NCBI GenBank assembly: GCA_030374765.1
Contig: JARGXX010000021.1
Coordinates: 372,001-436,000, forward strand
Direction of reading: 5' to 3'
Length of the DNA: 64,000 nt
Source: Agarophyton chilense
Taxonomy: Eukaryota; Rhodophyta; Florideophyceae; Gracilariales; Gracilariaceae
The notes beneath the pieces were generated by a model. The model saw nothing but the letters and a program-made list of their open reading frames with translations, searched no databases and had not been told where the DNA came from. Of the stretch, positions 1 through 11,384 are shown in pieces. Made by a program: the position numbers and the translations under genes. Each line of letters starts with the position of its first letter. The first letter of the stretch is position 1.

Positions 1-61
1 ACAAGTTGAGCTTTGGCATAACAGACTTGGTCATACTGCAAACAAGGACCTTCTGCGAAAA

Positions 62-2728
62 ATGCTCCACAGTGGTTTATTACCCACTCAAACAGCTACT
101 TCTTCCCACTGCTTACCGTGTGCAAAGGGGCAGTTTCGCAAGTCTTTTCGTGGATCTCTCTCTTCTGCACTCCAACCCGGACATCTCCATGCCGATATCA
201 CGAGTGCGGGCACGGAGTCTACCGACGGATACTTGTACTACATTGTCATTGTTGACGAGAAAACTCGCTTCCTCTATGCCGCTCCTCTGAAACGCAAGAA
301 TGAAGCTTCTGATGTTATCCTGACGTTTATAAAATGGTTTGAACGCCAATCCGGATTTCAGACACGATCGTTGCACACTGACGGTGGGTCAGAATTTTTC
401 AAGGCCCAAAAGACTCTCAAACGTCTCGGTGTTTCTATCACCACTTCTTCCTCATATACACCGTCTTCCAAGGGACTAGCTGAGCGTAGTATCGCTATAC
501 CTATGGGTCCTATTCGTGCCTGTCTTAATCAAGCACACATTCCCCTCTCTTACTGGCCGTATGCTCTTCAACACGTGGTTGAGGCAAAGAATGCCATTAT
601 ACATCTATCTACTGGTGCAATCCCATATGTGGCTCTTTTCCAAGAGTACCCACGCTATATGCGGCATTTCCGCCCCTTCGGCTGCCGTGCCCTTGTAATG
701 GTTCGGGAAGATAAACTTCGCAAGATGGAACCTCGCCTTATTGAGGGCGTCAATCTCGGCCATACTAATGGTGGATTATACTACATTGCCACATCAACTG
801 AAATTGTTCACACTAAGCACGTGCGCTTCTTCGAATCCGAATTTCTTGGACTGCCATCCATGGCCAACTCGTCACTGCCCACCCCGTCTGCCTTCCCTCC
901 TACAACTGATGGATACATCTCATCCGATGACGAAGAGGAAACCTCCTCCCCTATGGCCATTACTGGGAATGATACGGATTCTATCTCGAATGACAGTGCC
1001 CCGAGCCAATTAACCTCCCTCACGCACTACCCTGCAAAGGACTCCACCTATGATCCTGACCTTGGAGACTATCCTTCTGATATTGAAGATTTACACCAAT
1101 CTGCTTCATGTGCTCTTGCCAGCCGAGTGTTACCTAAATCTATTAGCACTAATGACGAGCCTACTCTTCGTCAAGCCTTGAAGTCTCCTGAATCTGATGT
1201 TTGGCTCGAATCCATCAAAAAGGAGTTTGACACCATTTTCTCCCTTGGTACCCATACTGATGCCGACGACTCTCATTGTCCCGCCATTCCCTCCGGAATT
1301 ATTCTACGTCTCAAACGAGATCATCAAGGGAATTCTCTTCGTTTCAAGGCTCGTCTGGCAGCTCGAGGTAACTTTCAATCACCCTCGGACAGTGAAAAAC
1401 TTTATGCTCCAGTACTGAATTTTAAAGTGTTACGTATCGTTCTGGCTCTCGCCACTGCTAAAAACTGGGATCGACAACACATTGATGTCAAAGGAGCCTT
1501 CCTCCACGCTCGTATACCCGAAGACAACCCTGTTTGGATCAAGCTTCCCACCATTCCCGGAATTCCAGAAGCTGATGGGCGTATTGTTCGACTAATCAAA
1601 TCTCTTTATGGTACGCGTGAGGCCCCGCGTCTGTGGTATGAAGACCTTTCGACGTTTCTCCGCTCTATTGGATTCCAGCAAAGTCAGTCTGCTCCTTGTC
1701 TGTTTAATTACGCAAAGGACTCTGCTATGGTTATCGTTCTTGCCTATGTTGACGACCTCAGTATTTTTGGACCCTCGGAATTGACCACTTGGACCAAACG
1801 CATGTTAAGTAATCAATACGATATCTCCGATCTTGGCAAAACGGATTTATATCTTGGTGTGTCTATCATTGAAATGCATGTCCGTATCGTACTCCACCAG
1901 AAGCCTCTTATCAAGAAAGTAATTCGACTGGCGAACATGAAAATGGCCAATCCACTACAAGCCCCATTACCAGTGTCGCACTGCCTTTACGACCCGAAAG
2001 CCACCTTTTCTGACTCTGATCATGCCTTCATGGCCTCCGTACCATACAAGGAGATTCTTCGCTGTCTATTGTTTCTTTCCACACGAACCCGACCGGAAAT
2101 CACCACTGCAGTTTCCATGCTTGACAAATTCTCATCATCTCCTTCACCATCTCACTGGCAGTGTATGAAGAAGGTTATTAGATACCTGATTGGAACAGAA
2201 GACTATGGCCTCTCATTCCCGCGCCAGAACGAGTCCACTGTACTTGCCTGGGCTGATGCTGATTGGGGACGAGATCTTGAAAAACGTCGCTCCAGGGGGG
2301 GACACTGCATTGCAGTTGGCTCTGTACCAGTTTTATGGAGCTCGAAATTACAAAAATCTACCGCCCTCTAAACGTCTGAAGCAGAATTTTATGCATTGTT
2401 GGAGTGCATCAAACAGCTAGTATGGGTCAGGAACATCTTTGAAGAGCTTTCTACTCCGATACAAGAACCCATTGTGATTTATGAGGACAACCTAGGGACA
2501 ATTGCATGGTCTCAAGATGTGCTTGGTATGCGTCGCGTTAAGCATATTGAGCTCCGATTCCATTATGTTCTTGATTCTGTGAAAAACAAACTGGTCTCTG
2601 TGAAGTACATTGAGTCTACCAAGAATCCCGCGGATATGTTCACCAAATCACTGAACGGAGATTCGTTCATTCAACACCGTAATTTTCTCGGTATTACTCC
2701 TTGCATGAGCGAGGGGGGCTCTCAGTGA
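62..2728 (+). pseudogene. copia-1 pol region: integrase, reverse transcriptase, RNase H
   Basis: The integrase part shows HTDGGSEF followed by a conserved Glu region (SSKGLAERS). The reverse transcriptase begins near 1390, with DVKGAFLHA and the YVDD box (AYVDDLSIF at about 1740-1770). The RNase H end carries EDNLGTIAW and a KHIELRFHYV-like block ending near 2728. A Ser/Asp/Glu-rich linker separates integrase and reverse transcriptase. These domains are known to be made as one polyprotein in copia elements. The region is fossil and not fully open. Confidence 0.85.
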
Positions 2729-3026
2729 GTTTGTGTTTGTAGTATTCAAGAGTTTGATATTCAAACTCTGAATATATATTGTTTTGTATTTGAATATTTT
2801 ACGAGAGCATTATAACAAATGCTCTCGTCATTGTACTAGAACATAACCTTCGCTGTAACTTCCGCTCAGGCGAAACCTTGGACGGCATATACTAAGCACA
2901 AAACACGCTAAGTTAATGGCAGACAAGCTCTATAAGTACAGCTTGAGGATAGAGCGGCGACTGGATCATAACAATCTTATCTTCACTAATATCTAAACAA
3001 AAGTGTTTACATGCTTCTTTGTGACA
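2726..3026 (+). repeat. copia-1 3' LTR (boundaries approximate)
   Basis: It starts with TG directly after the purine tract and CTCAG, and ends with a candidate CA near 3026, giving about 300 bp. It contains an inverted repeat (acgagagcatt...aatgctctcgt, about 2801-2830) that could fold in the transcript. With no partner LTR in the window, the ends are inferred only from TG...CA and the purine tract. Confidence 0.5.
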
Positions 3027-3129
3027 AACCAAATTGACTCAGGCAGAAGATTAATGCAATAATTTTGGAAGAAGGCAACAAACTGGTGCGCTTCAGAGAA
3101 AAAGAAGCCATTATTTTGATCGAACGGAA

Positions 3130-3250
3130 TTTAGTGCATTTTATTCGCCAGTTATTATGTCTCACAGTTCAAAAAATAGCTTCGATTACGATTGGGTCTT
3201 ACGGAGGCCTTGAATGACCTAGAAAGATCACGACCAGAAGGATCGGGTAA
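3130..3250 (+). repeat. Direct repeat, copy 1 (partner 4075-4195)
   Basis: Both copies share the order cattCGYCAGTT, then a similar spacer, then GATTGGGYCTTACRGAGGC, then a purine-rich tail. Similarity is clear by eye over about 110 bp but degenerate. They could be short LTRs or two pieces of one dispersed repeat. Confidence 0.45.
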
Positions 3251-3715
3251 ATCTTCGGCACGCCGTGCGGTAGTTTCGAACAAAGAAGCTTGAAAATATT
3301 CTTGTTCGGATATTGGTCAAGATATGTTTCGCTTGAGTCTGTCGTCGCTTAACCCGCAAGCTGGCGCCTTAGAGCCTGATCGAAAGTAGATTTACGGGTC
3401 GCCTGCTTAGCATGAGCCATCGAAGGATTCGCCTGAGCGGAAGTCGCCCACTCCATCCGAGGAGAGGTGAAATATCGAGTTCCGCGTCAAGGTTTCACCT
3501 TTCTAGATGGAAGAAATGGCGTTGTAAATGTAGCGTTTTCGCGCGTGCATGGTGTTCGGAAGAAAATAAGGGGGGTGGGAGCAAATCTGAGAGGGCACTC
3601 AGGGGAGATTCGCTTGGCAAACAGGCCTGCGAGGAAGATGGGCGAAAATATAACGCGCTTAGGGTCAGAAAGCGAGTTGATGGGCATTTGCCTGCACTCC
3701 AAAAAATCTAATTTT

Positions 3716-3950
3716 ATTGTATCTCACCGAGGCTGGGGGTGTGCAATACACTATTGCCACCTGGGACAATGCCACCGGCGCTGCATACCAAACTTCTCCC
3801 TTGCTCCACTCCAAAATACCGGGGACAGAGGAGACAAAGGGGGACAACTGTTGCCCGTTCCATCTTCCCCGGTTACATCGCGCGCCTTACGAGGGCAAAC
3901 TCTACTCTCCACCAACAGCCGCTCTGCAAACGACTGCTCACAACTATTTT
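3716..3950 (+). repeat. Dispersed repeat R1, copy 1 (partner about 60950-61210, minus strand)
   Basis: This copy and the reverse complement of 60950-61210 share several blocks in the same order: a GGGGGTG/GGGGGCA start, 'GGGACAATGCCACC' against 'ATATGGCACAATGC', 'CTTTCCTT...CCCCA', and a 'CCACCAACAGCC'-like end. One reading frame is also similar in both (for example ARSIFPGYIAR against ARSTLPGSTAR), so it may be an eroded coding fragment. The family is not recognised. Confidence 0.5.
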
Positions 3951-4074
3951 TAAGCTTTTTTGTTCCAAACTACAGCGCGACGTGTGGAAGTTTTAACCGA
4001 TTACCTACGAAGGCAGCAATAAGCTCGTGCCCGAAAGTGATAATGAACCCATTACTAGGGTCGGGCGAAAGATA

Positions 4075-4195
4075 GCGCTTTTCATTCGTCAGTTTCCTTG
4101 TACAAAGTTTGAAGAATTGATGCCACTCCGATTGGGCCTTACAGAGGCTTTAAATGTCGAAGAAGATAACGACAAGAGGGTTGGGGATAGCGATT
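4075..4195 (+). repeat. Direct repeat, copy 2 (partner 3130-3250)
   Basis: This is the second copy of the degenerate repeat described at 3130-3250. It lies in the same orientation, with repeat R1 between the two copies. Confidence 0.45.
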
Positions 4196-4675
4196 GGATA
4201 ATCAAGAAGGCGTGGATTTTTATAGGGGATCGTGGTGATGTTCATAACCATTACTATGCTCTGTACCATTGCTCTAACGTAGTGTGCCGCATAGGTATGC
4301 ATATCTCGGGCATCCAGTACCGTCTGGTAGTCCAAGGTGGTCCGTCGAGAAGTAGAGTGAAGCATGGTACTGGAGGAGCGGCAGAAAATTTTCATTGGGT
4401 AGGAAATGACCGGTATGAATCGATCAAGAGCATCTTCACTACTTACAGCGCCAAGCCAAGTCGAACACTCACTGTGTTTCAACCCGAAGCGCGCACGCCG
4501 TCGTCTCGCGTCCGAAGTTTCCATCTCCGCCATACGTCCTTGGCGATTTGAGACGAGACTTTCCTGTGCCTTAAAGCTTCGTTGAGCAGTGCGGTGGCTT
4601 TCACTATTGGATCCGAGAGGGCTGCTGAATTTTGGGCTTATCTAGTCGATTGCGTGAGAAAGAAGGCGGGAGTAG

Positions 4676-4998
4676 TGTGATAGAATAGCTTTACAGTTCA
4701 AGGGAGATTTAAATGCCCCGCCATTGATATTTACTTGGCTCTAGTGACGCTTCTCCCTTAGAATCAGGTAGGCACCGTTAGGATACTAAATTACCCCCTT
4801 TGGTACATTAGTTCCACCAATTGGTCTTCAAGCCATCGCTTCCGTAGCCCCGACCTGGAGGACGTTGCAGTAAACGCCCGCCCATTGCACCAAGTACTCT
4901 GGGAGTGCCGCTGTCAAGCATACGGACCTTAGAACCCGCTCTACCACTCTATCTCAGGTTGAGACGAGTACGCTGACGTACCAGTCATTACGTTACAT
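4676..4998 (+). repeat. gypsy-1 5' LTR (approximate ends)
   Basis: The segment from TGTGATAGAATAGC to about CGTTACA recurs at 37271-37747 and inverted at 40064-40383. The shared core includes GTGACGCTTCTCCCTTAGA, GGTAGGCACCGTTAGGATAC and a CCAGTCATTRCGTTACA end. The start is the point where similarity to the 3' copy begins, so it could be off by tens of bases. Confidence 0.65.
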
Positions 4999-5122
4999 TT
5001 TCGTCTCCCAACTTAGAAAATCTTAGAAATAATTGAGCTGACCACTGGAAAGAAGAATTATCCGGATTCTAACCTTTGGTTTAATTCTCCAACGGACCAG
5101 AAGTACAGAAGCAACCGCCATC

Positions 5123-7124
5123 ATGAATTCAGGAACCACACCCAACCGACCAGACCATAGGACTTCTACGGCAGGACAAGTTGTGGCTAAAAGGCCGACG
5201 ATGTCTCCTGACCCTCAGGTTGATACCGTTAGCGACCGAAGGAGCACTAGAACCCAGCCGCAAGAAGTATTGACCCCCCTGGACAACCCTGAAAGGATTC
5301 GCCGAGAACCCACGGTGGCAGCGCGTTTACGAGAACGCCTCACCAGGGCCACCTCTAGGCCAGAAACACCCCAAGGAGAACTCCTCCAGACCGAAAGAAT
5401 TAGAGAGAACATGCCCTCAGGACTTTCCGACCTTCTCCGGTCCCGTCTCCGTGAGCTCTGCTCAGCCGATGTGGATTCCATTGTGGACATGCGACTCGCT
5501 ACGGCGATCGCATACCATACGGATTACCTCATTACGCGAATAGTCCCTAAGGTATTGGAGTCTGAATTATGCATAGAAACCCTCCTACAGGCCGTTCAAG
5601 GAGCAGTAACAAGCCGGTGAGGCAATGCGGTCCCCAGGACCACTGCACAACTTAACTATCCGCTTTCCATATGGCAACCCCCTAGTGAACCCCCAGGGGT
5701 GGCGGTATTACCCGCCCCTCGCCGGGAACACCATCAGGAAAATCCAATGGAAAGACAATCTAGGAGCAGCAGAGAAGCTCCGCGTCTAGAAGATATACAG
5801 ATTGCTCGACCCAAAGGACAATATGAGGTACAGCGACCTTAAGGCTCCATCGGATCTGATAGAGAGATCGATACTTCAGGTTTTTATTCCGCTGGAAGGA
5901 AACGAAGTAACCACAGGAGAAAGAAGAACAGAAAGAGTAAAAGAACAGACCGTTCGGACACGAGTGATTCCGATTCGGAATCAACCGAAACCACCGACTC
6001 GGAAGTTATGGGGCTGCCGTTCGAGGCCTCAAACCACTGACAACAACTAACGAACTTTTATTTAACGTTCTAGACTACCGTAATTACCGATTGGCTGACA
6101 GGTCTCCGAAACATTTTGGTTCGGTGGCTCTAAGAGTCGCCAAATGGGCCAAACGAATGCAACTAACCATTACGGAGAGGTTCTCGGGTTCCGATCCCGT
6201 TGCTGTCCTTACGTTTCTTAGTTTGTTCTACACGGCCTGTGATCAGAACGGTGTCCACGAGGGCGCCGCTTTGTTCCTTTTCCAATTATTTCTAACAGGA
6301 CAGGCGCGTGACCGAGTGGTTTCGAATATATCTGGCACAACTGACCTCGTGGATGCTCTTGGGAACTTATGCCACGGATGACGTTATAATGGATGCCCAC
6401 CAGGAAGTGATATCCTTTAGGCAAAGCTCCCACATGACCAAGTCGGCTTTTGCAGACGACCTATGAAAGAAGGGTTACTGATGTGGAAATATGTTCTCCG
6501 AAGAACGGCCAAAGCTTCATTTCATCAAGGGATTACTATCTGCCATTCGGACACATGTCCGTAATTACGACACGAAAAACACACAATACTCCTTCCGATG
6601 GCTCGTCAGCTACGCCGAAGGTTATGGCAAAACCTACCGGACTTCCAGGCGCAATGCTGATATATTCAGAGGACACGATATTCCATTGCGTAAGCCAAAC
6701 CAAGCCCTTTTCGGTTAGCTCCACGGAATCGGACATGGATTCTTCACTCCATTATGCCGACTCGGGAGATATCCTCGCGGGTAAATCCAGTGCCCACCCG
6801 TCTGGGCCCCCATCATATACCTCTCAGCTAACCACAGCGACCACTGGACCACCCACACCCGAGTATTCCCCCTTTGCACCCGGCAAGGACGTTTTTGTTC
6901 GCTCACCAAGGGCTTGCTTCCTCTGCCTTTGCATGATCCAACCCTGTGACTTCATGATGTATCTGCCTGAGAACGCACGCAAAAATCTCCTAGCCTTAAG
7001 GGAAGACAATTACAAGGTGCGAAGATCCGAAGGAATGTTTAACAGGGCACACCAGGGCACAGCAACGAGCCAAAGGAACCCCAGGAAGCTCCCGCTATGC
7101 CACCCCTCCGGATACCCCCAATGA
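5123..7124 (+). pseudogene. gypsy-1 gag region
   Basis: The first part (5123-5620) encodes a polar, Arg-rich N-terminal region with DLLRSRLRELCSADVDSIVD, also present in gypsy-2. The capsid-like part (about 6150-6400) contains LTITERFSGSDPVAVLTFL and LFQLFLTGQARDRVVS, typical of the retrotransposon gag fold. A Pro/Ser/Thr-rich tail follows. The corresponding gypsy-2 region (56099-58075) confirms the assignment. The region is broken. Confidence 0.7.
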
Positions 7125-7272
7125 AATACTCACAGGTCCATGCTATTGAAGACGCCTCGGACGACCTCAAAGAGGAACCCCATCCTCAGGAAGAAACGGA
7201 AACCCCATCGAAAAACGCTTAGAGGGTCGAAGCGAGGCAAATCCTTCCTCTTTAAGTCCATGCCTAAACCAG

Positions 7273-7839
7273 TTGAACGGTCAGGAGCCGAGGAGCCCCT
7301 CATCTCCCAATACAAACCACAACCATTGGACCACTCAGAATGAACCAGAATTGGAAAACAGTAACGACCCTGCCTGTATCCTCAGGAACGAGAATTATGA
7401 AGTTCGGGTAACCATGGGACTACGTTCCAACAGCTTTAAACGGGCCACAGCCGTATTGTACACAGGCGCTGGTCTTAATTTGGTTCATTCTAAGCTACTC
7501 CCATTTGGTGGGCAATATTCCGTTCAGGCAAGAAAGACCCCCAGGATTACCGATGCATCACGTAGACCAATGGACATTAAAGGGATAGTACCACTTTACA
7601 TACACTTAGGACGATTCAAAATTCGCACGTGGTTCCTTGTATGCCCTAACTTGGAGGCTGGCGCAATTCTAGAGACGTCCTTCATCGAACGATACATTAA
7701 GGTCATTTATCCAGGCCTTAGGAAAGTCGCGTTCTATCGCGCACCTTCCATCTCCATAATTGGTTCTGCCCCAGGGCCAGAAGCTAACCTCAAACGAGCA
7801 ATTATCTCCGAAGATAATAAGTCCGATAAGGTTCGCTGA
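7273..7839 (+). pseudogene. gypsy-1 aspartic protease region
   Basis: A retroviral-type aspartic protease domain is visible around 7440-7740, with a TGAGLNLVHSKLLP box and a later hydrophobic AILETSFIERY block. The gypsy-2 copy has the fuller DTGAGLN motif. Upstream is a basic, polar linker. Treated as a fossil. Confidence 0.7.
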
Positions 7840-8351
7840 TCGTTAGTAACGATATTCCAGATGACCCATATCACGATATCGGGCCATTCCCAGTCCTCAG
7901 GTCTCTTGGCGATACAGAACCACTCAAAAAAGGTTCTGAAGCACTTCACCTTAATGGACAATGGAGTAATGGACATCCACCCCAACAGGCCCTTCTTGGT
8001 CACAATCAGCAACCTCAGAGATAAATCCGTACGGTTACCTAAAATTACAGTGATTGGCATCACTCTACCCGCGCCCGTTGTCATCATGGAGGCCCTAATG
8101 GATAACCTTGCAAGGACAACTCCCGACGAGGACGTCGACTCTTGGGAGGGGACTGTCGCTATCGGCACAGATTTAGAATACTATAGGCCCCAGGTACTTG
8201 ATCTCCTCACGGAATACCGGGCCATGTGGTCAGATAGATTGGAAAATTTATAGCCATTACACAACGCATTGACCTTCAGGATGATGCTAGACCACAGTTC
8301 CAGCACCCAAATCGTACCAGCCTGAAGGGTAGGGAAATTATCGCCGACCAG

Positions 8352-9425
8352 ATGGACAAAATGCGCAAAGCTCACGTCATAGAGCCGGCGCCTCCTAATC
8401 AATCCGAATGGGCAAGTCCCCTTGTCCTCGCGGCGGAGAAGGATGGCTCCGTCAGGTTCTGTGTCGACTACAGGAAGCTGAACGCAGTAACCAAGAAAGA
8501 CTCATACCCGATACCGCGCATGGATGACTGTCTGGATTCCTTAGGCGAAGCTGTCGTATTTACCACACTGCACGCTAACTCTGGATATTGGCAAATCCCT
8601 TTCGCCGAAGATGCAAAAGCGCTGACAGCCTTTACCACCCATGAAGGTCAGTTCAGATTTACTCCCATGCCTTTTGGTTTGAAGAATGCACCAGCAACTC
8701 AAAGGGTAATGGACATCATACTGTTCAGAGTCAAATGGAAGTTCGCCCTGGTCTATTTGGATGACGTTATAATCTTCTCACGGACGGTAAAGGAACACCT
8801 TTTCCACGTGAGGAAGGTGCTAACAATCCTACAGGACGCTAGAGTAACACTGAAACTCCGAAAATGCGCCTTCTTCCACGCCTCGGGGAACTGTCTCGGT
8901 CACGTCGTCCTCTCAAGAAAGCTAAAGATGGCCACACGGACCACAAATGCGATTTGCCAGGCTAAGCGTCCAAGGACCCACACGGAACTACGATCTTTCA
9001 TGGGCTTGTGCAACGTTTACAGACGTTTCGTCCAATGGTTTGCCAAGATTTCGGCCCCTGTCAACGCAATGCTGAAGAAGGGAACACCTTCGGAGTTCAA
9101 AGCCCTCACCGACGACCAGTACGAGGCATTTCAGACCCCAAAGGACAAATTGTTGAACCCACCTATATTGGCTTTACCAAACCCCAATAGGCCCTTTGTC
9201 CTGGATACAGACGCCTCTGATGTCCAAGTGGGATGTGCACTGCTACAGGAACAGGAGTCAACGAAGGACTATCGACCTATTGGATACTGGAGCAGAACGC
9301 TCACCAGCGCGGAGCGAAACTACAGTACTACCGGAAAGGAATGTCTAGCCATCGTGTGGTCCGTATTGACACTGCATCCGTACCTCGAGGGAACCATGTT
9401 TACCATTAGTACAGACCATGAATAA
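8352..9425 (+). pseudogene. gypsy-1 reverse transcriptase and start of RNase H
   Basis: The reverse transcriptase shows VRFCVDYRKLNAVT, the FTPMPFGLKNAPATQ block and the YLDD active site (LVYLDDVIIFS at about 8750). The thumb region has ELRSFMGLCNVYRRFV. RNase H begins with FVLDTDASDVQVGCALLQ. All are hallmarks of Ty3/gypsy pol. The RNase H domain is cut by the copia-2 insertion shortly after 9425. Confidence 0.85.
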
Positions 9426-9508
9426 CTCCGCTGGTTACTCAATATGACCGATGCATCAAGTCGCATCGCTCGATGGCCCCTCAGTCTGTCCGAATAAGAC
9501 TACCAGAT

Positions 9509-9775
9509 TGATGGTTTAAAGTACACTTGAACACGGATAATTACATGAAGTGTTGATTTGTGTTCTTTTTCTTCGACTCAGTTTCTGTTCTCCTTTTCTT
9601 TTATAATGCTTTCACGCACTTGTAATTTGTTCTAGACGCATATTATTTTCTTCTAAGATAGTTCTTGCATTTTCTAAATAAAGTTCTGTAGAAGCTTCTA
9701 GATGCTTCCACATTTTTCTATCACATACAGCAGTTTCCAGTCGCCTTCCGAAACGTTCTAGAGGTTTATACAACA
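9509..9775 (-). repeat. copia-2 3' LTR
   Basis: The LTR runs from tgatRgtttaaag to ttatacaaca on the plus strand, about 267 bp, and matches 14201-14470. A purine tract (AGAAGGGG on the minus strand) lies directly next to its inner edge, as expected for a 3' LTR. Confidence 0.85.
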
Positions 9776-9788
9776 CCCCTTCTAAACT

Positions 9789-11350
9789 TTAGAACTGCTT
9801 CAGTGCAAGCAAATGCACAAACGTTTCGGGCTTAATAATCTGGAGAGGCATGGTAAAGATATCGGCCACCATATTTTCTGTAGGGCAGTATTCGATTTCA
9901 ATATAATTTTTCTGCACACACTCTTGAACATAAAAATGCTTAATAGCAATGTGCTTTGATTTTCTATGAATTCCTTCATTTTTATAAATAGATATTGCCG
10001 ACTGATTGTCCACATACACAGTTTCTGGTACGCATATGGCATCTTTCATTTCGTAAATTAATTTCAACAGCCATTGTCCTTCCTTCACTGCTTCACATAA
10101 TGCAATCAATTCGGCTTCCGTAGTTGATAAAGCAACACAATTTTGCTTACGGCTGCTCCGCGATATTAAACAATTTCCATAATAGCTTGCATATCCTGAA
10201 ATGGATTTTCGCTCTTCTGTATTTCCTCAACTGGCATCACTGATTATTTGAATAGAGTTGTTTTTTTTCCAGGTATAGAAAAGATAGAAATCTTTTGTCT
10301 TCTGTATGTATCGTAATATTCGTTTGCAGGCAGACCAATCTCCATTAGAAAAAATATCAGAATACTGGCTTAGAGTAGTGACTGCATAAGCCAAGTCTGG
10401 TCTTGTTCCAAGCATCAAGTACATGATGGATCCAATTAATTCTCGATATGGAGTTGATTCCATTTCTCTCACAATCTCTGTCGGATTTAAAAAAACCCTG
10501 TTAGCTTCGACAGGGGTACTGATGGGTTTGCTGTTTTCCATACCAAATCTTTTTAAAATGGTTTCCGAATATTGTTTCTGAGACAATTTCATTTTTCCTT
10601 CGTCCATATTCTATTCCACTTCGATGCCAAGAACATGGCTGATCTTGCCTAGGTCTTTCTTATGAAAATTTGAGCTTAATTTTGATATGACGAACTTCAT
10701 TGTTCCAATTTCTGCCGTCGAAATGACTAAGTCATCTACGTATAAAGCAATAAATGTTAGATGTCTATTTATAATTCCCACATAAATTCCATCATCTGCG
10801 TTGCATTTTGTTAATTCCATCTCTCCTAGGACTGAGCTAACTACTTTGTACCAAGCTGTTGGTGCCTGTTTTAAACCATAAATAGATTTTTCCAATTTGC
10901 AAACATGCGTCGGATATTTTGTACTTTTAAATCCTTCTGGTTGCTCCATGTATAAATTTTCTTCTATTAGTCCATTCAGAAATGCGTTTTTTACATCCAT
11001 TTGACTTATATGCTTTTAAGTTGCATAGAAAGGGCAAACATCACTCGCAGAGAAGCCATTCTTACAACTGTTGCCTATGTTTCAAAATAGTCAATTCCGT
11101 ATTTTTGTTGAAATCCCCGGCACACTAGTCGGGCTTTAAAAATTCTTTCTTGGTTTTATGTATTTGGTTTAATTTTATAAACCCATTTTGGTGTGAGAAT
11201 TCCCATTCCAGGCTGTTTCGGTACCAGTGTCCATTTATTTTTTTTCATTAGAGAATTCATTTCTTTTTCCATTGCGGTGCTCCAATAATTTCTATCAGAT
11301 GCTGTTATCGCTTCTTTAAAAGATTGAGGTTCCATTTCATTTGCTAACAT
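9789..11350 (-). pseudogene. copia-2 reverse transcriptase and RNase H region
   Basis: Read on the minus strand: TPKWVYKIK at the start of the reverse transcriptase (about 11180), then MDVKNAFLNGLIEENLYMEQ, YGLKQAPTAWY, the YVDD box (ALYVDDLVIS, about 10735), and GSIMYLMLGTRPDLAYAV. RNase H ends with VYVDNQSAISIYKN and KSKHIAIKHFYVQE. The order and motifs are those of copia pol. The region is broken. Confidence 0.85.
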
Positions 11351-11384
11351 TATAACTGCTCCTGTTGCAGTATTTTCATTTTCA

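Larger units (their letters stand above)
1..3026 (+). mobile_element. Ty1/copia retrotransposon, 3' part (copia-1)
   Basis: The window opens inside a Ty1/copia-type LTR retrotransposon. In order there are an integrase core, a reverse transcriptase with a YVDD active site, an RNase H, a purine-rich tract at about 2709-2720 and a 3' LTR. Integrase before reverse transcriptase is the copia order. Gag, protease and the 5' LTR lie outside the window. The element is broken, with about one visible break in the pol region. Its age cannot be estimated because only one LTR is present. Confidence 0.9.
3027..4675. other. Unassigned stretch between copia-1 and gypsy-1
   Basis: I see no gene I can name here. 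An open frame at 4027-4551 (+) and another at 4150-4533 (-) overlap on opposite strands, and neither resembles a known family. The stretch holds one copy of a dispersed repeat (3716-3950) and a direct repeat about 945 bp apart (3130-3250 and 4075-4195). It is probably a pile-up of old transposon fragments. Confidence 0.4.
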
